Source: Segatella copri (lineage in GTDB: Bacteria; Bacteroidota; Bacteroidia; Bacteroidales; Bacteroidaceae). From it: a DNA stretch of 64,000 bases. The translations under genes and the position numbers were made by a program. Positions 1 to 8,554 of the stretch are shown here, piece by piece (position 1 is the first letter of the stretch; every line of letters starts with the position of its first letter). The notes under the pieces are model-generated. The model was not told the origin of the DNA. It saw only the letters and a list, made by a program, of their open reading frames with translations, and ran no database searches. Location: assembly GCF_026015295.1 (NCBI RefSeq), contig NZ_JAPDUW010000001.1, positions 2,465,501 through 2,529,500 on the forward strand, in the 5' to 3' direction.

Positions 1-93
1 TAAGTGAAAATTCTGACATGGCAAAATCCTGGGTAACTTTTTGTTGCTCAGGCACTTATAAATAATGTTAAATATAGTGTTGCGGAATTAAGG
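1..93 (-). mobile_element. IS1380-family element, terminal fragment (rest lies left of the window)
   Basis: These bases match the transposase-proximal end of the complete IS1380 copy at 43661-45251 (its bases 45159-45251) with no difference seen. They include the terminal repeat GTTGCGGAATTAAGG at 79-93. The element is in the same orientation as the later copy, so its transposase would be read leftwards out of the window. It interrupts the gene whose tail is at 94-258. The target duplication cannot be checked because the other end is not visible. Confidence 0.9.
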
Positions 94-258
94 GTATTGA
101 AACTGTTGATTGTACCAGATGTCGATTATAATCGAAAGAATCTGGTGAATTACCTCAAATCTAAATTAGAATCTCATAAAGTTCCTGTATTATATGGTGA
201 GATTGCTGAAGTGCGGCGTACATTTAATGGAAAAATCGATCGCAAGAGTTATCGATAA
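94..258 (+). pseudogene. C-terminal remnant of an ANL-family (AMP-binding, acyl-CoA ligase-like) enzyme
   Basis: Immediately after the IS end a frame stays open for 54 residues and finishes with VRRTFNGKIDRKSYR. The NGKIDRK motif is the A10 signature of adenylate-forming ANL enzymes and carries the catalytic lysine. Only the end of the small C-terminal domain remains, with no start codon, so this is the downstream part of a gene split by the IS1380 insertion. The substrate (fatty acid, acetate, amino acid) cannot be told from this fragment. A hairpin terminator follows at once, fitting the true end of a transcription unit. Confidence 0.75.
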
Positions 259-262
259 AAAA

Positions 263-874
263 TTAGATTTTGAAAAGGATGGCGGGATTGATACTCCTGC
301 CATCCTTTTTGCATGTAAGGTGTAGGTGACTACCTGTACTACGACCGGTATCGCCTGTGACTCCAACAATTATACCGGGATAAACATATTCTCCTTTACG
401 AACTATGATAGAGGATAAATGGCAATAGCTGACATGATAATTGCCATGCCTCAATGTAACATAGTTGCCAGAACGATTGTCATACCCTACCTTTTCGACA
501 ATACCATCCATCATGGCATAGGCAGGTTCGTTCTTCGCACGAAGATCCAAACCGTTGTGCCATGATAGTTTACCTGTGAAAGGGTCACGACGATAGCCGT
601 AAGGGCTGGTGACTTTGATTGATTTCAGTGGATAAGTGATGCTTGGATAGCTACTTGTCCACTGTTTTTGTTTGTTATCCACCGAGTGTGTTTCCTGTTG
701 TGGTAGATTTGCAGTGACGGAATCTACCTGATTGTTTACAGGAAACAGAAACTTCTCCTCCACTTTCTTGACTTTGTAACGGCATACGTTGTCTCTGACG
801 GTATTGAACTGCGCCTTTGCACTCGATACCGCCAGACAACTTATTACCCATAATGCCACTATTTTCCATTTCAT
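263..874 (-). CDS. Secreted M23 metallopeptidase (peptidoglycan endopeptidase)
   Basis: The 203-residue product has an N-terminal signal segment (about residues 1-22, ending SSAKAQ), a linker to about residue 80, and an M23/LytM domain. The zinc and catalytic residues are all visible: H106 and D110 in HNGLDL, H152 in the YCHLS segment, and H183-L-H185. It should cleave peptide cross-links in the periplasm. M23 proteins of this size are common in Bacteroidales conjugative elements, where they open the wall for the transfer machinery. Here it is transcribed away from the transfer-like operon starting at 1092. Its last codons overlap the terminator of the + strand remnant at 94-258. Confidence 0.85.
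   Translation of the reverse strand: MKWKIVALWVISCLAVSSAKAQFNTVRDNVCRYKVKKVEEKFLFPVNNQVDSVTANLPQQETHSVDNKQKQWTSSYPSITYPLKSIKVTSPYGYRRDPFTGKLSWHNGLDLRAKNEPAYAMMDGIVEKVGYDNRSGNYVTLRHGNYHVSYCHLSSIIVRKGEYVYPGIIVGVTGDTGRSTGSHLHLTCKKDGRSINPAILFKI
273..310 (+). terminator. Rho-independent terminator inside the 3' end of the M23 gene
   Basis: The arms AAAAGGATGGCGGGA (273-287) and TCCTGCCATCCTTTT (295-309) form a long stem with a 7-nt loop, followed by T residues on the + strand. It fits as terminator for the truncated ligase gene. The convergent M23 gene keeps its frame through the hairpin. Confidence 0.7.
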
Positions 875-1019
875 GGTGCAAAGTTAGGGAAAGAAATCAA
901 GAGTGATACACGATGCTGTAAAAGTATAACATAAAATAAGATTAAAGTATGATTGAGAGTATGAAGTAATGATATAATCATAATAAAACGGAAAAGATTG
1001 GGCAGAAGAACGTAGGCTT

Positions 1020-1050
1020 TCTTGTATTCATTACTCTTGGGCTATCTTTG
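1020..1050 (+). promoter_or_regulatory. Probable Bacteroidetes-type promoter of the 1092-16351 operon
   Basis: A TATCTTTG -7 box lies at 1043-1050, with a TTG-containing -33 candidate at 1022-1024 about 18-19 nt upstream. This fits the Bacteroidetes consensus TTTG-N19-21-TAnnTTTG imperfectly at -33. The first start codon is 41 nt downstream. Confidence 0.5.
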
Positions 1051-1091
1051 CATGGCTATATGCAAAGTATCATTCAAAATATAATCAGAAT

Positions 1092-1850
1092 ATGAAAAGA
1101 AACTCATTTGAAGAAAGAGAAGTGCCATATCAGACACTCGCTAAGTTCGGTCTTACCCATGAGATGATAGAAGACCTGCCGATGCATGCCTTGGAGGACA
1201 TCAGCAATGGGCGTCCATCGCCAGTATTGCCTGTGAGCATGGAAGTAAACGAGGGTTACAGAATCAAGAGTAGAACCCGATTCGCCTTGGTAAGAATGGC
1301 AGATGGAAACGTGGATGTGATGTTCTATCCTGTGTTGAAGTACGCCCCATTGGATAACTTCACCAAAGAGCAGCAGGAACTGTTGCAGCAAGGCAAGGCT
1401 GTGGTGGCAAATGTGAATATGCCCGATGGCAATCCTATCAAGGCATTCGTACAGATTGACGGTGAGACCAACCAAGTGATGGCTGTGCCGACACCAGTGA
1501 TTGGCAGAAACCTACAGGTGCTGTCCGACGAACTCAGTCTTGGAGGAACGGAGCTAAAGAGCATCCAAAATGGCGAGGCACTGACATTTGCCGTAGAAGA
1601 CGAGCCTGTGACTGTAGGCATCGACCTGAAGAGCGATACTGGCATCCGCTTCACCAACGGCGATGGTGACCAGTGGCGCAAGGAAGGCAAGCGAGAGTGG
1701 GACAAATACACCTTCGGCATCTATGGCTGTTGGGTAATGGATGATGACGGTAATCTTGACTATGTTCCAGAGGAGGAATATACCGAAGAACTGTGGAATG
1801 AGCAGAAAAAAGCAGCTGGAAGACATGCTTCTGCCGTTGCAAGAAAGTAA
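1092..1850 (+). CDS. DUF4099/DUF3945-like conjugative-element protein
   Basis: This 252-residue soluble protein heads the long + strand operon. Residues about 10-50 (VPYQTLAKFGLTHEMIEDLP...) look like DUF4099. The following part, with repeated LxxMADGNVDVMFYPVLKY and strand-rich segments, resembles DUF3945. Both families are recurrent in Bacteroidales conjugative and mobilizable elements and have no firm biochemical role. No signal peptide or membrane segment is visible. The C-terminus is basic (ASAVARK), similar to other proteins of this operon. The family call is from memory of sequence patterns, so moderate. Confidence 0.6.
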   Translation: MKRNSFEEREVPYQTLAKFGLTHEMIEDLPMHALEDISNGRPSPVLPVSMEVNEGYRIKSRTRFALVRMADGNVDVMFYPVLKYAPLDNFTKEQQELLQQGKAVVANVNMPDGNPIKAFVQIDGETNQVMAVPTPVIGRNLQVLSDELSLGGTELKSIQNGEALTFAVEDEPVTVGIDLKSDTGIRFTNGDGDQWRKEGKREWDKYTFGIYGCWVMDDDGNLDYVPEEEYTEELWNEQKKAAGRHASAVARK

Positions 1851-1876
1851 AGTGAAACATCAAACTTTGGGAAGAA

Positions 1877-2101
1877 ATGAGAAAAGGACCTTATTATACA
1901 GAAGACATTCTCGTAGAGAAGATGCAGAGCGGCGAATACGGTTGGCTTGATTATGTGAACCATTTCAGTGAGGAATGGCAGAACGAGTATCAAGAATACT
2001 GCAAGGAACACGCCCTGTGCATCGGCAACGAGAGTGCGGAACAGTTTGTGAAGTACAAAGATGAACTGTTAGAGCAAGGAATGGAAAAAGAGAACGCTTA
2101 A
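1877..2101 (+). CDS. Small acidic hypothetical protein
   Basis: A 74-residue, Glu- and Tyr-rich soluble protein with no family recognised. The ATG at 1877 is 26 nt after the preceding stop, and the next gene begins 12 nt later, so it is part of the same transcription unit. Codon use matches its neighbours. The conserved operon position is the main support for it being real. Confidence 0.6.
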   Translation: MRKGPYYTEDILVEKMQSGEYGWLDYVNHFSEEWQNEYQEYCKEHALCIGNESAEQFVKYKDELLEQGMEKENA

Positions 2102-2113
2102 TAAAATCATGCT

Positions 2114-3655
2114 ATGGCGATAAGAAAGAACTTGAATCCAAGACAGATGGACTTGCAGCCAGAGATGCGTGACATCTTGATGCGCAATGGTATGCAAGCC
2201 CATATCATAGCCAACGGTGACGGTTATCAGTTAGCGGTACAGGGACATGACTCCCCACTGCTGACCTATAACCTCACCGAGAAACAGATGTTGGCATTGA
2301 CCGATTGGGGAACCAACTCTGCCAACAAGAAGGCGTACAATGTCTTTACCAGCATCATCGGCAAAGACTTCTATATGCCGAGAAATCTTGTCCATGCAAG
2401 GAATGCTAACGGAAGAGTGGCTATGGGGCTGCATGGATATAGGATTGGTGCCGGAGAGTACGGACGGTTGGGATGGAGTCCAGAGTTTTTAGGTTGGACA
2501 CCGAGAATGCAGGACGGCTATCATCTACGCAGAGTCGGAGGACATATATTCTATGCAGGAGCACCGATGGTAGCGGAAAGACCTGACAGAAGGCTGAAAC
2601 CTGGTGAGTTAACCTCTGGAGGTTATGGCTTTTACTATAAAGGACAGCAACAAGTAGTACCACAAGCAGACGTATTACAAAACCTGCAAGCCGTGATGAC
2701 ACCTGTAGAAACACGTCCAAGAAGTCAAGAGCCAGCCAAACCCTACAAGGAACTGATTAGCTCACCTGTATATTTCTCCAACGATCAATGGCAGGAATGC
2801 CTGTCTTCACACGGTATCATCATCGATGAGAAGGCAAAGACACTCACCATCCAATCAGAAAGCACCAAGAGTGATATGGTGTATGACTTGACCGACGAAG
2901 AATTGAAGGCTTTGACCAACAATTCCGTCAAGCAAGTGTCGGTAGCCAAGCGACTGGAGATACTGAACAATGTCATTAAGGATGATTTCGCAGACAAGAT
3001 AACGATGGATATGCTCAACAGCAAGGAGCGCATCCATATTGGTTTGCGCCCAGAGGTGCAGCAGGAGTTGGATGGCAAGATGCAGTTGCAGTCAACAGTA
3101 GAACCATTGCAAGTGCAGCAAGAGCCTGTGAACAATAAAGTAGGTATTGTGGATGGGCAGGACTTGGACGAGAGCAAGGGATGGTTCCGTGAAGGCAAGC
3201 ATGGCAGAGAAGTAACTGTTGGTGAGATACGAGTGGAGCCAGCGGAGCAAGAAGGCAAGTTCCGCATGACAGCCATCATCAACGGTGAGCGAGTAAGCCA
3301 CGAGATAACGCAGAAGCAGTATGACAAGTTCATGGCAGTGGATGACTACCATCGCATGAAACTCTTTTCCAAGATATTCGGTGAGGTAGATATGAAAGAC
3401 CGTACCAGTTTGGGAACCAAGATAGGAGCAGCTTTGTTGGCAGGACTGGGTGTTGCAGCCGAAGTCGGCAGTGAACTTCATAGACCACATGGCGCACCTG
3501 TAGTGATAGTTGACCACCATCATGGTGCAGCCCCTGCACCACCTCGTCCCTACTTCAAACCAGGAGTAGATACACCGATGGATGTGGCGGCGAGAAACTT
3601 TGAGGCAGCCATGAACCAAGAGGTATTGCATCAGCACATGGGGAAAGGACTATAA
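2114..3655 (+). CDS. Conjugative-element protein with three copies of a ~70-residue module
   Basis: The 513-residue product is not a known enzyme. Three related segments are visible: about residues 14-90, 226-300 and 370-430. Each has an N-terminal strand pair, an L-T-x-[KDE]-[QE] or I-T-x-K-Q step leading into a helix, and a K-x5-F/I-x3-I...DF/D ending. Segments two and three are separated by a Gln-rich linker. Near the C-terminus a Gly/Ala-rich hydrophobic patch (IGAALLAGLGVAAEVG) is followed by a His-rich stretch (VVIVDHHHGAAPAPP). The modules resemble DUF3945-type repeats of Bacteroidales elements. A scaffolding or nucleic-acid-handling role in transfer is only a guess. Confidence 0.6.
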   Translation: MAIRKNLNPRQMDLQPEMRDILMRNGMQAHIIANGDGYQLAVQGHDSPLLTYNLTEKQMLALTDWGTNSANKKAYNVFTSIIGKDFYMPRNLVHARNANGRVAMGLHGYRIGAGEYGRLGWSPEFLGWTPRMQDGYHLRRVGGHIFYAGAPMVAERPDRRLKPGELTSGGYGFYYKGQQQVVPQADVLQNLQAVMTPVETRPRSQEPAKPYKELISSPVYFSNDQWQECLSSHGIIIDEKAKTLTIQSESTKSDMVYDLTDEELKALTNNSVKQVSVAKRLEILNNVIKDDFADKITMDMLNSKERIHIGLRPEVQQELDGKMQLQSTVEPLQVQQEPVNNKVGIVDGQDLDESKGWFREGKHGREVTVGEIRVEPAEQEGKFRMTAIINGERVSHEITQKQYDKFMAVDDYHRMKLFSKIFGEVDMKDRTSLGTKIGAALLAGLGVAAEVGSELHRPHGAPVVIVDHHHGAAPAPPRPYFKPGVDTPMDVAARNFEAAMNQEVLHQHMGKGL

Positions 3656-3667
3656 CGGAATACGCTT

Positions 3668-4825
3668 ATGGCAAACAACGAACTGACATATAATGATTTC
3701 TTGCAGCGTCTGAACATACAAGAGTTGTTGGTGGACGCAGGCTATCAGTTGAACAAACGAGATGGCTTGCGCTATCCGTCGTATGTAAAGGTGGACAGTC
3801 ATGGACAGCGAGTGAGGGGTGACAAGTTTATTGTCACTGGCAATGGCAAGTGCTGTTTTCAGCCACCAGAGCAGAAGAACTACAACGTGATAGGTTTCAT
3901 CAAGGAGCATCCGACGCTGTTTGACGACTATAAGCCAGGGATGTCATTGGACAGACTGGTGAATGTGGTATGCAACAGACTGTTGAATAATCCCATTGAC
4001 GTGCGTGAAAGCAGAGTGGCAGAACCCAAGCGAGATGCCAAGCCCTTCAACCTGTCAGACTATGACATCTTGCGTTTCAACCCAAGGGAAAAGGACACTC
4101 AACGGAAACACTATCCTTATTTCAAGGAAAGAGGCATCAACATGGGGACCCAGTTCGCCTTCCACAAGCACTTCTTCTTGGCGACCAAGCGTCGAAATGA
4201 CGGATTGAGCTTTGCCAATCTCGCCTTTCCACTGTCCTTGCCGTCCAAGCCAGATTGCATCGTTGGATTGGAAGAACGAGGCAGACCCAAGCGAGAAGAC
4301 GGTAAGGCATACAAGGGAAAAGCAGAAGGAAGCAACAGCAGTGAAGGACTGTGGATAGCCAACCTGACAGGTAAGCCATTGAAAGAAGCCACAAATATTC
4401 TATGGTTCGAGAGTGCCTACGATGCTATGGCAGAGTACCAAATCAACCCGGTGAAGAGCGTGTATGTCTCGACCGGAGGTACACCGACAAAGGGGCAAAT
4501 AAAGGGAATGCTGGAAGAGACCCGACAAGCGAACCATTATTTGGGCTTTGACAAAGACGAGGCAGGACGTGGCTTTGTGAAGAACTTCAAAGCAATCGCC
4601 AAGGAAATGGGATTTGCAGACTTCACGGTGCAAGCCTTTCATCCTTTGGGACAATACAAAGACTGGAACGATGCCTTGCTTGGCAAACGAGACCAACGGT
4701 TGATAGACCAAGGAGAGATAGACTTCGACTATTTCGAGTTCGCCAAGGCGCAAGAGGCTGAGAGGCAACAACAGCAAGCCAAACAGAAGGAAAAAGAGGA
4801 ACAGACATCGGGCTTCCGCAGATAA
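3668..4825 (+). CDS. Toprim-domain primase-like protein (DUF3991/Toprim)
   Basis: The 385-residue protein has an N-terminal DUF3991-like region (residues about 1-90) and a C-terminal Toprim fold. Toprim motifs are visible: the catalytic Glu in ILWFESAYDAMAEY and the DxD-type motif in YLGFDKDEAGRGF. This architecture is found in mobilizable and conjugative elements, where it is thought to prime the transferred strand in the recipient. No zinc-binding CHC2 cysteines are obvious at the N-terminus. The C-terminal tail (EQTSGFRR) resembles the tails of the ArdC proteins in this operon. It lies 12 nt after the preceding gene. Confidence 0.75.
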   Translation: MANNELTYNDFLQRLNIQELLVDAGYQLNKRDGLRYPSYVKVDSHGQRVRGDKFIVTGNGKCCFQPPEQKNYNVIGFIKEHPTLFDDYKPGMSLDRLVNVVCNRLLNNPIDVRESRVAEPKRDAKPFNLSDYDILRFNPREKDTQRKHYPYFKERGINMGTQFAFHKHFFLATKRRNDGLSFANLAFPLSLPSKPDCIVGLEERGRPKREDGKAYKGKAEGSNSSEGLWIANLTGKPLKEATNILWFESAYDAMAEYQINPVKSVYVSTGGTPTKGQIKGMLEETRQANHYLGFDKDEAGRGFVKNFKAIAKEMGFADFTVQAFHPLGQYKDWNDALLGKRDQRLIDQGEIDFDYFEFAKAQEAERQQQQAKQKEKEEQTSGFRR

Positions 4826-4846
4826 AGCACGGTGTCATTATCAAAA

Positions 4847-5344
4847 ATGAGAACTATGCAGCAGACATATCGGTATAGAAACATCATCATCAAGCCCCAT
4901 TGGATGCAGTTCGTCATCAACGAGCTGCACTTGCTTGTGCTTATAAGCGTAGGCTTTGTATATGCAGGTATTGATGATGCCGTCCTCTCCACTTTGGTGT
5001 TTGTCCTCTCGCTCTTGCTTTCCCTATGTTTGGCATATCGAATGGTCTATCTATGCAGGATGCGGTACATCATCAGTAACGAACAATTAGTGTTTGAGCA
5101 TGGCGTGTTTCATCGGGAAGTAGATTATCAGGAACTGTATCGTGTGGTGGATTTCAATGAGAGTCAGACATTCATGCAGCAACTATTCCGATTGAAAACC
5201 GTGAGCATATATTCTGGAGACAGAACGACACCAAGACTTGACATTATTGGAGTACCGATGAAGGAAGAACTGGTGACAACCATCAGAGAACGAGTAGAAA
5301 CCAACAAATGCAGGAGGAGCATCTATGAAATTACAAATAGGTAA
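4847..5344 (+). CDS. PH-domain (YdbT/bPH_2-like) membrane protein
   Basis: From the ATG at 4847 the product has about 165 residues. Two hydrophobic helices (about 20-40 and 45-65) are followed by a bacterial PH-like domain beginning RYIISNEQLVFEHGVFHREVDYQELYRVVDF, the usual bPH_2 pattern. A GTG at 4832 is an alternative start. It probably sits in the inner membrane. The function in transfer is unknown. Its last 20 nt overlap the start of the next gene, indicating translational coupling. Confidence 0.65.
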   Translation: MRTMQQTYRYRNIIIKPHWMQFVINELHLLVLISVGFVYAGIDDAVLSTLVFVLSLLLSLCLAYRMVYLCRMRYIISNEQLVFEHGVFHREVDYQELYRVVDFNESQTFMQQLFRLKTVSIYSGDRTTPRLDIIGVPMKEELVTTIRERVETNKCRRSIYEITNR

Positions 5345-6023
5345 GATATGGTTAATAGCAATTATCGGCATAGCAACGGCATTGGAAGTCAAGGCACAAT
5401 TGGTGTCATCCAATCCCTTGGAATGGATGGCACTGGCAGAAGGCAATGAACTTATCAACAGTGAGATTGAAAAGCAAATCAACGGACAGACCAAGACGGC
5501 GTTGTTGCAGAACACGATGGCTGCTGAGTTTAATCAAATACACAAATGGGAGAAAAAGTACAACAGCTACTTGAAATCAGTGAACGGCTATGCCTCTTCG
5601 CTGAAAGCCTGTACCCATCTGTATGATGATGGCGTGAAGATTTTCATCACGCTCGCCAAGTTGAAGACAGCCATTAAGAACAATCCGCAAGGCATCGTGG
5701 CAAGTATGAGTATGAACAACCTGTATATCGAGACGGCAACGGAATTGGTATCGGTTTTCAATCTATTGAACGATGCCGTGGCGAATGGTGGCACAGAGAA
5801 TATGCTGACAGGAGCAGACCGCTCCAAGACATTGTGGGCATTAAACGACAAACTATCTGCTTTCCAAAAGAAGCTCAACAAACTGTATCTGAGCATCCGC
5901 TACTATACAATGAGTGATGTGTGGAACAATGTCACGGCAGGGATGATAGACAGAAGTAATGGTGAGATTGCTACGCAAGCATTTGGACGGTGGCGGAGAG
6001 CTGCCAAAGTCAGTACACCATAA
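5325..6023 (+). CDS. Secreted helical protein, paralogue of the next gene (VirB5/TrbJ-like?)
   Basis: The 232-residue product has a signal peptide (about 1-24, ending LEVKAQ) and then an almost all-helical mature part. The pattern EFNxxxxWEKKYNSYL, a central T/A-rich helix and a C-terminal KLNKLYLSIRYYTMSDVWN segment are shared in spacing with the product of 6044-6718. Such periplasmic helical proteins in type IV secretion loci resemble VirB5/TrbJ pilus-tip proteins in general build. That assignment is inferred from context, not from a diagnostic motif. Confidence 0.55.
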   Translation: MKLQIGKIWLIAIIGIATALEVKAQLVSSNPLEWMALAEGNELINSEIEKQINGQTKTALLQNTMAAEFNQIHKWEKKYNSYLKSVNGYASSLKACTHLYDDGVKIFITLAKLKTAIKNNPQGIVASMSMNNLYIETATELVSVFNLLNDAVANGGTENMLTGADRSKTLWALNDKLSAFQKKLNKLYLSIRYYTMSDVWNNVTAGMIDRSNGEIATQAFGRWRRAAKVSTP

Positions 6024-6043
6024 TAATATAAAAACATTTGAGT

Positions 6044-6718
6044 ATGAGAACATGGATATTTTGCTTTGGCATCATGCTGCTTTCTGTCTGCAAGATGCAA
6101 GCCCAAAACGACCCTGTATTGGCAGGAATGATATACGCATATACAGACAAGGCAGAAAAGGAGTTGAAGAACCAGGAGAAGGTGATGCTGATGCAGACCA
6201 CTGGTCATATATGGTTGAAAGAGGAAGTGGAAGGAACCACCAATCTGCAACGAGAATTCAACAACTACTTGGACTCGTTCCGCTCCATCGTGGTGTATGC
6301 TGCACAGGTATATGGCTTCTATCACGAGATAGACCGACTGGTGGATAACTTGGGAGGATTCACCAAGCAACTGGATAAACATCCGAGCAATGCCCTTGCT
6401 GTGGCACTGTCAGCCAAGCGCAACAAGATCTATCGGGAGTTGATTATGGGCAGCGTGGAGATAGTAAATGACATCAGGCTTGTATGCTTGTCGGGCAACA
6501 AGATGACCGAGAAAGAACGAGTGGAAATCGTTTTCGGCATCCGCCCCAAGCTGAAGGTAATGAACAAAAAGCTGCAACGGCTAACCAAGGCGGTGAAGTA
6601 CACCTCGATGGCGGACATCTGGGCAGAGATAGAGGAAGGTAGCCACGACAAGGCAGACAAGAAAACCATCGTGAAGGACTGCATGAACAGATGGAAGCGA
6701 AACGGAAAGATCAAATAA
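6044..6718 (+). CDS. Secreted helical protein, paralogue of the previous gene
   Basis: ATG at 6044 gives 224 residues (a TTG at 6038 is possible). A signal peptide ends at about residue 20 (CKMQAQ). The mature part is helical, with LQREFNNYLDSFRSIV, GFYHEIDRLVDNLGG and NKKLQRLTKAVKYTSMADIWAE segments matching the order of the preceding gene (EFN, NNP, KLNKLYLSI...SDVW). This suggests an old tandem duplication. It likely acts in the periplasm with the transfer machinery. The tail is basic (RWKRNGKIK). Confidence 0.55.
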   Translation: MRTWIFCFGIMLLSVCKMQAQNDPVLAGMIYAYTDKAEKELKNQEKVMLMQTTGHIWLKEEVEGTTNLQREFNNYLDSFRSIVVYAAQVYGFYHEIDRLVDNLGGFTKQLDKHPSNALAVALSAKRNKIYRELIMGSVEIVNDIRLVCLSGNKMTEKERVEIVFGIRPKLKVMNKKLQRLTKAVKYTSMADIWAEIEEGSHDKADKKTIVKDCMNRWKRNGKIK

Positions 6719-6736
6719 CAATAAAAAGATACGACT

Positions 6737-7396
6737 ATGAGTATATGGGCAAAGATAGCAAAGTATGGCGGCAGTGCCTTGAAAGGTGCAGGTAGTGTCG
6801 CCAAGCAAGGACTGAAATCTGCAAGCAATACGGCTGTGCATCCCACCCAAGCACTAAAAGGCGCAGGAAGTGCGATGAAAACAGCCGCTGTGGGCAGCGC
6901 AGCAGGATATGTGGCATGGCAGAACCTTGTCAACGACAAGAGCATGGTGGAGATAGCCAGTGATGTAGTGGTAGGAAAAGACACCACGGAGAAAATATCC
7001 GAAGCTGTGGAAGACGTGAAAGGACTGAAGAACAAGGCTGGAGAAGCAGTGGATGCTGTGAATGGTGCCATGGGCGACATCAACAGCAAGTGGAGCGGAA
7101 TGAGCAACTTCTTCCGTGGCATCTTCGGAGGCAACGGACTGGAGATGTTCGGCAACTTCTTCAAGAACTTAGGTAAAGGAAACGTGTCGGGACTGAGCCT
7201 TGCAGGACTGGTAACAGCAGCGTTCCTCACTTTCGGACGTTTCGGATGGCTTGGCAAGATAGCAGGAGCCATGCTCGGCATGATGCTCATCGGCAACAAT
7301 TCCAATATCAAGAACATTGTCAGTGGTGATGGCGGTCAAGGAAGAAATGTGAACGAAGCAGAAACGACCACACGCAGTGGCGGCATGAAACGATAA
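6737..7396 (+). CDS. Gly/Ala-rich amphipathic protein with RSGGMKR tail
   Basis: This 219-residue protein has no recognised domain. The N-terminal half is Ala/Gly/Ser-rich and amphipathic. Residues about 155-190 (SLAGLVTAAFLTFGRFG, IAGAMLGMMLIG) form one or two membrane-prone helices. Together this suggests a membrane-inserting or pore-like protein, but no toxin family is recognised. The last seven residues, RSGGMKR, are identical to those of the 805-residue ArdC/MutS protein in the same operon, although the two proteins are otherwise unrelated. Confidence 0.55.
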   Translation: MSIWAKIAKYGGSALKGAGSVAKQGLKSASNTAVHPTQALKGAGSAMKTAAVGSAAGYVAWQNLVNDKSMVEIASDVVVGKDTTEKISEAVEDVKGLKNKAGEAVDAVNGAMGDINSKWSGMSNFFRGIFGGNGLEMFGNFFKNLGKGNVSGLSLAGLVTAAFLTFGRFGWLGKIAGAMLGMMLIGNNSNIKNIVSGDGGQGRNVNEAETTTRSGGMKR

Positions 7397-7415
7397 ACAT
7401 AAAAACGACAACAAC

Positions 7416-8554
7416 ATGAGATATACAGAAGAAATGATGCTGCAATCAAAAAGCGGCTTTTGCATGCCCTTTGAGGAGCGAGGCAAGGACGTGGAACTGA
7501 CGCTTGGCTATGGAAAACAGAAGCATCCTGTAACAGGAACGGTGTTCTTCCATCACGGACTGGACTTTGAGGCAAATCACTATCTGCTGTCTGCCTTGGC
7601 AAGCGGAACGGTATCGGGCATTGGCAATGATGCGACACACGGCATCTACCAAGTGATACGCTACGGCAAATATGAAGTGACCTACGCCCACCTTGCCAAC
7701 GTGTTCGTGAACTTCGGACAAACCGTGAAGGCAGGAAACATCGTGGCATTGAGCGGTGACAGACTGCATTTCGAGGTGAAGTTTGACGGTAAGGAAATCA
7801 ATCCGATTGATTTTCTGACCATGCTATATGGCAATGTGAAGGCAATGGAACAGACCGGTAAGACTGGTTTTCCTGAGTTTGAGACCTACGACATGAATAT
7901 AGCCACACAGTATGACAAAGACCAGAAAGAGATAGAAGAATTGATGCTGCGCTTCATGCCATCGTATATGGAAGACCTGTATAAAGGTATGTATGTGACA
8001 CCGCAACATGCAGAGCAGTCGCTAAGGAACATCTTTACCTTGTCAGCGGCGAAACACTATTTCTATGAAGCTATGCCATCCATCAGCAATCCGTTAGGCA
8101 TCGGGCAGAGAGCTATGCCCTTGGCTTGCAAGGTGCAGAACCTGCTGATTGCGGATTTCTTGAACTATCTGGCATTACGACATGGCATCTATCTGTCCAC
8201 ACTGAGCGAAGTTCTAAAAAAAAACTCCATGACGAAGCCGTAAGGACAAGTGGCATCATCGATCCTCTTGCAGAATTGAACATCGATATGCAGAGCTTTG
8301 ATATTCCAAGGTTGGTGAGCGTCTATCCCGACCGTGCAGGAGTGAGATGGTGGACAAAGGCGTGGTTCAATAACCGAGAGGAAGGAGAATGCTCCGTGGA
8401 GATAGAACTGCAGCAAGCCATCCTCTTCATCCATGACAGAATAGAGAAGGACGCTTGGCTGGAGGAATACTTTCCAAAGCAGATGGAAGTGTATCACCAA
8501 GCCATCGAGCAGACAAGAGAACAGATATTAGGTCAACTAAACGTAACGCTATAA
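7416..8554 (+). pseudogene. Degenerate M23-domain protein interrupted by a -1 frameshift at an A9 run
   Basis: The first frame (7416-8243, 275 residues) ends soon after a run of nine A (8216-8224). The frame one base back continues without interruption from there to 8554 and adds about 110 residues (KLHDEAVRTSGIID... to LGQLNVTL). Both halves look coding, and the join sits exactly on the homopolymer. An A10 allele, transcriptional slippage or -1 ribosomal slippage would restore a protein of about 380 residues. The N-terminal 130 residues are M23-like with H46 and D50, but the usual HLHFE motif reads R116-L-H118, so catalysis is doubtful. No signal peptide is seen. Its end overlaps the next start as TAATG. 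Confidence 0.6.
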
